This document shows, one piece after another, positions 57,169 through 64,000 of a DNA stretch of 64,000 nt (the stretch's first letter is position 1; each line of letters starts with the position of its first letter). Origin of the DNA: Asterias amurensis. Its lineage: Eukaryota; Echinodermata; Asteroidea; Forcipulatida; Asteriidae. Location: NCBI RefSeq assembly GCF_032118995.1, contig NC_092651.1, positions 20,878,349 through 20,942,348 on the forward strand. The letters run 5' to 3'. The translations under genes and the position numbers were made by a program. The notes under the pieces were generated by a model, which searched no databases, had not been told where the DNA came from, and was given only the letters and a program-made list of their open reading frames with translations.

Positions 57169-57537
57169 AAGCACCGGATACGTTTGGAAGTTGTCAAATA
57201 TTCTCACTTTTTGTACCCTAATTATATGCATAAAATAACAAACCTGTGAACATTTTGGCACAATTGGTTAACGAAGTTGCAAGAAAATAATGAAATAACA
57301 AACACCCTTGGTGCACAAATTTGTGATCTTTCAGATGCCTAATAAAAGGCTTCATTCCAGGTTAAAAATATTTTAGTGAGAAATCGCCTCGTTCTCAAAA
57401 ACTATACGTTACTTCAGAGGGAGACGTTTCTCACAATGTTTCATACTATCAACAGCTCTCCATTCCTCGTTACCATGTAAGTTTTTAAGATAATGTTTTT
57501 TAGTAATAACCAAAAGTTTTCAGTGCCTTTGATAAAC
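57169..57537. mobile_element. TTAA-flanked element, family P2
   Basis: Begins after TTAA (57165-57168) with AAGCACCGGATACG and ends TTTTCAGTGCCTTTG. It is more diverged than the copies at 15848 and 22366, and the right TTAA has decayed. Confidence 0.7.
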
Positions 57538-58239
57538 TTTACCTGTGTCATTATAAATGTACAATAAAAGAAACCTGTGGAATTTTCATTTCAAAAGGTG
57601 GTAGCGGTTTTGAGATATCGCCGAATGTCTGGAGCGCTTATTATGTATCAGGGAATCAGGCAGGAAGAATAATAAGTGGAACACACACACTGAGATACTC
57701 ATGACACTGTGACACCATATGAAATAATTATACAGTATCCATCTCAGTTATCACCTTATTTCAGACTGAACTGTTTGAGTAGGATTTGAAACTTTGCAAT
57801 ACGATATAGAAAGGTTTGCGGTAACACCATGTAATAATCTCTAAAATGTGTTGGTGTGGTTCTGAAAAGAACTGTTGGTTTTAACTTTACGATGCTCTGA
57901 TCGTCTTCTGGAAAATGTTTGAACAAAAAACATTCCTGTCTTTCCAACATGCACTTGTATTGGGGCTTATAATATGCCTATAGGCTACATATACAAACCG
58001 ATGACTGCAATTGAAATAATCGGTTTTCTCTAGGCAAACCTAACATGGACACTCTTTTCAGGCCATCATTATGTTTTTGTTTGAATATATTTTAAATGAA
58101 AAGTACACCAGACTGTAGGCTATAACACATACATGTTTAAAGTTGCAGTTATATGTTTGTGATGTTGATTATGATTTTTAAAGTGACATTGCTGCAGTAA
58201 CGAAACAGAGCGGACGTTCTCCCGTGCGATATATGCCCA

Positions 58240-59764
58240 TTAATTGATCTGCTGAAAGTACACGTGCAAGACATCCTTCTTTGCGCCCATCTCAATTGCT
58301 TCGGATAACTCCATGTCATTTGAGAATGAAACAAAGTCACCTTCAACATCTGTGAATAAAACGAAAACATAAGAAATAATCAAAAGTTAAAAGTTTGGCT
58401 ACAGGGGAAAATCGAAAAATAAGGTGTTTAATCCGGACCGAACTTTTGGTTTGGGGTAAATCTTCGGCAAAGCAACCGCGGGGCCAAGCTAGCCTGAGCT
58501 GAACCTGGAATGGAAGCCGTGGTTTCGAAAAGGGCATTAGCTATATTATTTGTACATAAACAGGGGTCGATTTCACAAAGAGTTAGGACTAGTCCTAACT
58601 TAGGACTAGTCCTAGGAGATATAAAAATTTCATGGATAGTCCTAAGTTAGGACGAGTAACTGGTCCTAACTCGAGATAAGACTAGTCCTAACACTTTGTG
58701 AAATCCACCCAGAGCACCAGTATACTTTCAGCACTGCCAACAATGCACTTTAACTTAACACCCGTAATTTAACATTAAAGCCTATAACATAGACCTAAGC
58801 TGGCTGCTAATTTGGGGTTAGTTTGTGAACATTTACTCGGCGCTTGCATTTTGATGTTTTTGGGTTTCACATCTAAAATGATTGTCTCTGATTCAACCTC
58901 CACAAAAACTTTGGCAGTTGTGTTCTTGGGTGTTTCATTACAAACCGTATACGGTTTTGCTTTAGGCTTCCAATTGTGTTGCAATAGTTTTAACTTTATG
59001 AAAATCCTCATTCTTAAAGGCACTGGTAATTACTCAAAATAATTGTTAGCAAAAAAATTACTTGAAGAGCAATGGGGAGCTGTTGGTAGTATAAATTGTG
59101 AGAAACAACTCCTTCTAAAGTGTAGTTTTTGAGAAAGAAGTAATTTCTCACCCAAATATTTAAAAAATAAGAGACTTCAGCTGAGGTCTCAAATTCAAGG
59201 TATCTGTACTCACACAATCATCTGAAATTACACTCTACCTCCATAGTGTGACAAGGGCGTTTCGTTCTTCCATCATTCTCTCGCAACTTTGACGACCAAT
59301 GGGTCAAATTTTTCACAGGTTCGTTATTTTATGCATGTTGAGATAGGCCCCACACACTAGACCCAACTGGGGTGCTGTGGTTCCCTGTTTCCGAAGTTTT
59401 GATATTATCGGTCATAGCGTAATGTCAAATTTTCGAAAAAAGGAATACAGCGCCCCAGTTACTGGGTCTAGCCCCACACCAAGTGAGAACACTGATCCGT
59501 AGGTCCAGTGCCTTCAAACTCACCTTTCCAGAACAGCTGTAATTTACACTGAGCATCACCGAAGCGCTGAGGTATCCCGAAGGCTTTACTTAACTCAGAG
59601 TTCAACTTAGCATAATTCAGAGATAGCTTATCGGCGAATGGGAGGTAGCGAATTTCTTGTGGCCGAGGAGTCTGAAGTTCTGCCGTGACGTTCACATTTC
59701 CACTCTCGGAAAGCCAATATGCCTTCACATGAAGTTTTCGAGTTACTCTTTCTTTGTCAGCCAT
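58240..59764 (-). CDS. PB1-domain-only protein C, two exons, 116 aa
   Basis: Exons: 59764-59524 and 58349-58240, the same phase 1 intron as A and B. Basic face Lys in LHVKAY and Arg in EIRYLPF. OPCA is FWKDVEGDFVSFSNDMEL: Asp, Glu, Asp and the late Asp/Glu are kept, with one Val substitution. The protein stops at HVYFQQIN, eight residues into the tail region and without the tail of A. The loop between strands 1 and 2 is the shortest of the three. The intron carries a P3 foldback and a P2 element with a nested hAT-like element, yet splice sites are intact. Apparently functional; role unknown. Confidence 0.86.
58564..58709. mobile_element. Foldback MITE, family P3, in PB1-C intron; empty site in PB1-A
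   Basis: 146 bp with GGGTCGATTTCACAAAG at the left and the inverse at the right, flanked by CAG at 58561-58563 and 58710-58712. The PB1-A intron at about 43715-43725 reads AACAGAGCACC with one CAG. Confidence 0.88.
59018..59513. mobile_element. P2 element in PB1-C intron, host to a nested insertion
   Basis: Reverse-orientation P2 starting AGGCACTGGTAAT after TTAA (59014-59017) and ending CCAGTGCCT just upstream of the PB1-C donor. It contains the 116-bp element at 59356-59471. Confidence 0.8.
59356..59471. mobile_element. 116-bp hAT-like MITE nested in P2
   Basis: Flanked by an exact 8-bp duplication CCCCACAC (59348-59355 and 59472-59479). The ends ACTAGACCCA / TGGGTCTAG are inverted, followed by mirrored ACTGGGG. 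A diverged relative is at 27791-27970. Confidence 0.85.
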
Positions 59765-60198
59765 GGTGGTTAACTTATAGGCCCCTCCCCAGGCTATTTG
59801 TATGATAAAATAATATCAAACTAGTGTTCTAACTGCTTGAAGCCATCTCTTTATCCGGGAAAATGCGCCCTAAATATAGATCGACCTTGAACAAAGCCAC
59901 GTCAAGATCCTGATGGTCACGTGTGATGATATACAGTTGATCTCGTATTCATTTCACACTGGAGATTCACAGTCAAATTATATGCAAGCTGCATACAGAA
60001 GCCGACAAACATCACCTCAGACCCCAATCAAAACAAGCTTGATACGTCGATGCACGTTTTTCCAATGAAATCATTTTATCCAATTAAATCACCGGTCATG
60101 TAAAACCAATACCTGTCTTGATCATTGCGGATAAAGACATGCATGAAAACAGGCGACCAGTCTATGGGAAATCCCAAAACACTTCCGTGATTTTATTT
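59765..60198. promoter_or_regulatory. Upstream region of PB1-C, partly shared with PB1-A
   Basis: The block at 60050-60198 matches 44680-44840 upstream of PB1-A, including GCGGATAAAGACATGCATGA and GGGACCAGTCTATGGGAAA-like sequence. Such conservation might reflect a shared promoter or simply the duplication. No TATA box was identified. Confidence 0.35.
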
Positions 60199-60547
60199 AT
60201 CAATATAAACCACAAGGGAAACTGACTGGGTAAATTTGTAAATGATTTTGGGGGTTGAACAAAGAATTGACTAGAGTGGGATTCGAACCAACGACCTCCG
60301 GATTAACGAGCCGGCGCTCTACCAACTGAGCTATCTATATAGCCCTATATTGGCGGTTTCCCTATTTTGTCAACATCTTTGTTCGGGGGGTGCCAGTCAG
60401 AAGCCATACAACCGTTAACTGCCGTGTAGCCAGGGATCACACCCAAATTACGATACAACCTGGGAAGCGGCAGCTAGGGGATCACCTTAAGGGGATGCGA
60501 CTTTTTATTTCAGATATCAATATAAACCACAAGGGAAACTGACTGGG
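60199..60547 (-). mobile_element. tRNA-headed element with 32-bp direct terminal repeats and 8-bp target duplication
   Basis: Identical 32-bp direct repeats at 60199-60230 and 60516-60547 bound the element, and TTTTATTT lies on both sides (60191-60198, 60548-60555). On the minus strand at 60340-60255 is a tRNA-like sequence with TAGCTCAGTTGGTAGAGC (A box) and GGTTCGAATCCC (B box). The acceptor stem does not pair, so it is not a working tRNA gene. The paralogous site at about 44840 lacks it. Confidence 0.83.
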
Positions 60548-61397
60548 TTTTATTTAGTAACTTAAATCTACCGACCGAGGGCGCACTTCAATCAGGGTCA
60601 TCGGGGTAGATATTTATAAGAAAAATACCCACTCAGGTCGGCCCAATACCCGATTTTTAGCAAAATGAATTTACTATTGTGCAAACATTTGACCTTGCAT
60701 ATCAGAAAATTATAACCAACGAAGTGAGCGTGTCACATCCATGTGCAATTTATGATTAGTTTTTACTGTTTGTCTTTTTTCTGCTCTCCCCGCTTGAGAT
60801 TCGGAGAAAAGCACAAGACAGGAGAGCATGGGAAAAGCTTGTGTCCGCCTGCTGTGCAGCCGACTGATGATGATGATGATGATCTTTAATAAGCAGAACA
60901 GTATTGCACACAGTCCTGAAACTTCTCTACCATACAGCCTCTACATCATAAAAGCGCGGCGTCTCAACCTGCATGAGACTTTGTTTTTTAACTGCAATTT
61001 TATTATCAGAAAGGGTCACAATGCCTACACATCTCGTGAAATTTTGCCAATGAAAGTGTTCCATTGCCCGAGCTCAAACATAAATCCAACTGTAAGGTAT
61101 CGCCTAAGCTGAAGATGTCAAACTAGTTCATACTTTTCAAATGAAAAAAAATCTGCATTATTATTAAGAAGGACATTGAGATATTGCATAACAAGGATGT
61201 TTGTTTTTGTGCCAAGAGTAAACGCCCATGTAGTTGCAAACAGAATTACATTCTGATCGGTGAAAACGCGTTATACACCATCTTTTTTTTGTGCTCATTT
61301 TTTAAAAAACAAAAACATTATCAGACGGAATTTAATTCATGTTTTTATTATCACGTTTAGGCGTTTATCCTTTAACACAGAAGCCTATATGCTTTAA
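60548..61397. other. Non-coding end of duplicated unit 3
   Basis: 60570-61110 is paralogous to 44840-46275. A short (GAT)n run (60867-60885) is the only simple repeat. No supported gene. Confidence 0.45.
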
Positions 61398-61668
61398 GGA
61401 ACACGTTGCCTTGGATCGACCGAGTTGGTCTTTGAAAAGCGTTTGTAACCATTTGTTATAAAATGCATATGATTATAGAGAGATATTTTAAAAGTAGAAT
61501 ATAATGATCCACACAAGTATCACTCGAAATTGCGTGGTTTTCATTTTACCTCGTCGACTAAAACGGTCGGTCATTTATGGGAGTCAAATATTTTTCACGG
61601 GACTCGGGAAAGTAATGAGTTTACATTACTAACACACACATCGGGTGTATACGGGTAAAAACCAAAAG
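61398..61668. mobile_element. Half P1 palindrome fused to half of the 13415-type palindrome
   Basis: 61398-61595 is a left P1 arm after TTAA (61394-61397). At its centre it joins CACGGGACTCGGGAAAGTA...TACGGGTAAAAACC, one arm of the element at 13415-13556. The junction suggests one palindrome inserted in, or recombined with, the other. Confidence 0.68.
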
Positions 61669-61732
61669 TAATATTCTTATCTTATTTGTTTGTTAAATGA
61701 GGGTATCCTATTTGGACCATTTGACAGTTGCC

Positions 61733-62190
61733 CGAGAGGTGTTTTTGCAAGGAAGGAAAGTCCAACTTTCACTTAAGTGAATTTATCCAAAATAAGTCTA
61801 AATTTGTTAGGGTAAAAAAAAAACAATTTATCTAAAAAAAGTGGAGGTCGGTTAAGGCAGTTGTCATTACCTTGGTCCTTTGGTGTCACCCAACGAGCAT
61901 CCAGATTCATCGACAACCAACCACACAAAATCCGTTGATCTTCAACTCCTTGGTCATTATCAAATGCTGCATGCCTCTATTTGCCTTGGTCTTAAGAGTA
62001 TAAATAATGGAACTCAGAAGGAGCCCCCTGATTTTTACTAACGTAAACTGCGCGCTGGCCCAGCCCGCGATGGGTTCGAATCCTTATGGGTAAATTCCAT
62101 AAAAAATTTCCCCATACAAAATTGTTGGGTATGTGAACTGGTGCGTGACTTCTTTGTATTCCGGGAATCCCAGGAATTCTTTATAGGATT
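61733..62190. repeat. Second copy of the 54886-55275 repeat block
   Basis: Same order of motifs as 54886-55275, including GCGATGGGTTCGAATCC. A 25-bp stretch (AATTTATCTAAAAAAAGTGG) is almost identical in the two copies. Confidence 0.68.
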
Positions 62191-63160
62191 ACCAACTTAC
62201 TTACTTGGGTTGACGGGAATGAATAATACCGTATCCAATTTCTTTCCAATAAAAATTTGATGTATCAATTTGGTTCTTCAACATGTTGGTTGAGGATGAT
62301 TGAGGTTGCGTTCACCACAGTCATGTGAAAAGAGGTTGATCCATTCGGAACCTTCAGCTTTAGATTATGACCTCTCTTGGAATGGGTTATCACTGTCCCT
62401 GGGAAAAGCTGATTCTCCTTATTAAGATTGTGAACACCTCGATCAAGTCACCTCGTGAGTTTTTTTACTCGAACCTGTACAAGTCTAACTCTTGCAATAT
62501 TTCTGTGTATACACAGAAATAATGTTTTGTTTTTCAAGCTTGGGATGATCTTAAGTTCCCCGACGCTGTGCTTCTGTTCAAGAGTAACTTTCTAAAGTAA
62601 ACGGATAAATAATGTATAAAGGCCTACACAATAATAATTGCATTACTTCAGAGGAAGCCGTTTCTCACAATGTTTTATACTATCAACAGCTCCCCATTGC
62701 TCGTTACCAAGTAAGTTTTTAGGCGAACAATTATTTTGAGTATACTATACTTACCAATAGCGTCCATTTAAATAATGCCCACGGGTCCTCTCACCTTGTT
62801 AAACTTTAGATGGATTCGACGTGCTCGCGGGTGATTTTTTAGCTGTTTCTCAGCAAGTTAACACTGAAACTGTCAAAATGTGACTTTTATTGTTTCAGTC
62901 TGTTCTTGACAATTTGCCTATAAGTTTACAAAGACCCAAACGACGGCATTGCAAGAAATGCTAACTCCCCGGACGCCCCCCCCCCAGTTTATTGGATAGT
63001 GAGCCAGGAAGAATATCAGAGGAGCTGGAATCAAAATCCCATTGTGCTATAATTCTGATTTTATACAGTTATCAACTCTGAATATATTTACCCCATGTAT
63101 TGACTATCGGTGCAGTGAAATTGTTTTTAGACATTTTATTTTCTTCACGCACGCAAGAAA
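62191..63160. other. Gene-free stretch with a P2 fragment
   Basis: 62640-62767 is the last third of a P2 element, broken at the left. A C run lies at 62976-62985. No supported gene. Confidence 0.45.
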
Positions 63161-63219
63161 TGAATTCGGATGATCGTGAAAGTCAAAGTGCGCCCTCTTC
63201 CGAGAATTACCATTCAGGT
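63161..63219 (+). CDS. Possible first coding exon, unrecognised
   Basis: An ATG at 63161 opens MNSDDRESQSAPSSENYHS, followed by a good donor-like CAG-GTATTG at about 63219. It is polar and Ser/Asp-rich and could start a gene running past the window. There is no second exon to confirm it and no recognised domain. The frame also stays open to 63321 without splicing. Low confidence. Confidence 0.15.
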
Positions 63220-63321
63220 ATTGACGGATTTATGGATGAATTATCATTCATAAATACATCAGACAGTTTCGCTATTCCTATTGGTGGAGAGCGCGTCACG
63301 TGGGGGTGTTTAAACCGTTGA

Positions 63322-64000
63322 TAATGAACAGTGTTTATAACCGGTTGTCCACGCTAGTCTTGATGCAAGACGTTTCTTGTTACGAGCGATGCAGGCGCTG
63401 TCGGTGAGTTGACCGCGCTGTGTGGACGTGAAAGGAAAACCAGCGAATATGCACCAAGACTATTTAACAACACCTTGAGCAAAGACTAATTGAGGTATTA
63501 TAGGAAAGAAGGAAAGAGACAAGCACCCTAAAACCATGAGTAAATTACCCAGTGGGCAATGTTTTCCGGTTTTCTTTTTTGTTTTGTTCAAAAATGCCCA
63601 GCCTGTTATCAGTGTTGAAAATTCTCTCTAGCAGAATGGCAAGATGCAACATTAGAGGGGCTTACGCCCCTTCCCCCTTTCTTGAATCCATTATACCCAT
63701 TTCCAGATGTTCATGAATTTAATTTAAACAAATATTAATTTAATTTAAAACAAATTTTAACAAATAAAAGTAAGATCTGACACACACCAACAAAATAACT
63801 AGAGATAGACTTTGTTTTTGGTCATATTTATGCGTTGCAACATTTATTAGCAGAAGTACATCTGATTGTTTTTATCCACATATTGACACAGTGCATAACG
63901 ACATACGATTACTGGTGCCTTGCTCTACAGAATAATGGCGGACTAAATCATGAATAAATTGTACATTTCATTCTGGATACCCCATAACAGTTTGCTTTGA
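63322..64000. other. Window end, nothing recognised
   Basis: AT-rich, with TTTAATTTAAAC-type repeats at 63717-63765. No gene or repeat family identified. Confidence 0.35.

Larger units (their letters stand above)
38500..61120. repeat. Tandem segmental duplication: three units carrying PB1-only genes
   Basis: Matching blocks recur in the same order at about 7.8-8.4 kb spacing. Examples: 38500-38620 with 46280-46390; 38690-38836 with 46919-47087; 39212-40240 with 47088-48190 (and partly 45430-46060); 41700-42012 with 49590-50118 and 57965-58353; 44680-45180 with 60050-61050; 46230-46275 with 61060-61110. Identity is moderate and broken by insertions, so the duplication is not very recent. Confidence 0.85.

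Noticed and set aside
60255-60340. Functional tRNA gene on the minus strand
   Set aside because: A and B boxes are good, but the acceptor stem does not pair and the anticodon loop is enlarged; it is part of a mobile element.

Overview
The window looks like nuclear DNA of an invertebrate deuterostome, most likely an echinoderm and probably a sea star. This is inferred from intron-rich genes with deuterostome-like proteins, AT-rich non-coding DNA, and dense short palindromic and tRNA-headed repeats of a kind I associate with asteroid genomes. No database was searched, so the species is unknown. There are no operons or bacterial features, and I recognised no retrovirus-like or capsid-bearing element.

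Layout. 1-4.3 kb: palindromic mobile elements and a 121-bp tandem repeat. 4.5-5.1 kb (+): a complete single-exon Rab9-type small GTPase. 5.1-16.9 kb: gene-poor repeats, with one doubtful signal-peptide-like exon at 12.85 kb. 16.9-26.1 kb (-): a complete ten-exon ADCK2-like mitochondrial UbiB-family kinase (632 aa as I splice it). 29.4-30.8 kb (-): a three-exon, 66-residue potato inhibitor I (eglin-type) protease inhibitor. 33.1-36.2 kb (+): a four-exon GM2-activator-like lipid-transfer protein (211 aa) with all eight family cysteines. 38.5-61.1 kb: a segmental duplication carrying three paralogous two-exon genes (-) that each encode a stand-alone p62/SQSTM1-like PB1 domain. 61-64 kb: repeats and one doubtful exon.

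How the genes relate. The single-copy genes act in endolysosomal and mitochondrial processes: Rab9 in late endosome to Golgi transport, GM2A in lysosomal glycolipid breakdown, ADCK2 in mitochondria. Nothing shows that they are co-regulated. The PB1 genes are the most unusual content. Each ends just after the last beta strand of the domain and keeps both the basic and acidic interaction faces, so they could join, extend or cap p62-type polymers. Their tails and introns have diverged through insertions.

Mobile DNA. Because the PB1 units are paralogous, one unit often shows the empty site of an insertion in another. From these and other copies I read TTAA target duplications for several palindromic families (piggyBac-like), CAG for a second foldback family, 8-bp duplications for two hAT-like elements, and an 8-bp duplication for a tRNA-headed element with 32-bp direct terminal repeats. 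All exon boundaries were read by eye and use GT/AG sites with matching phase.
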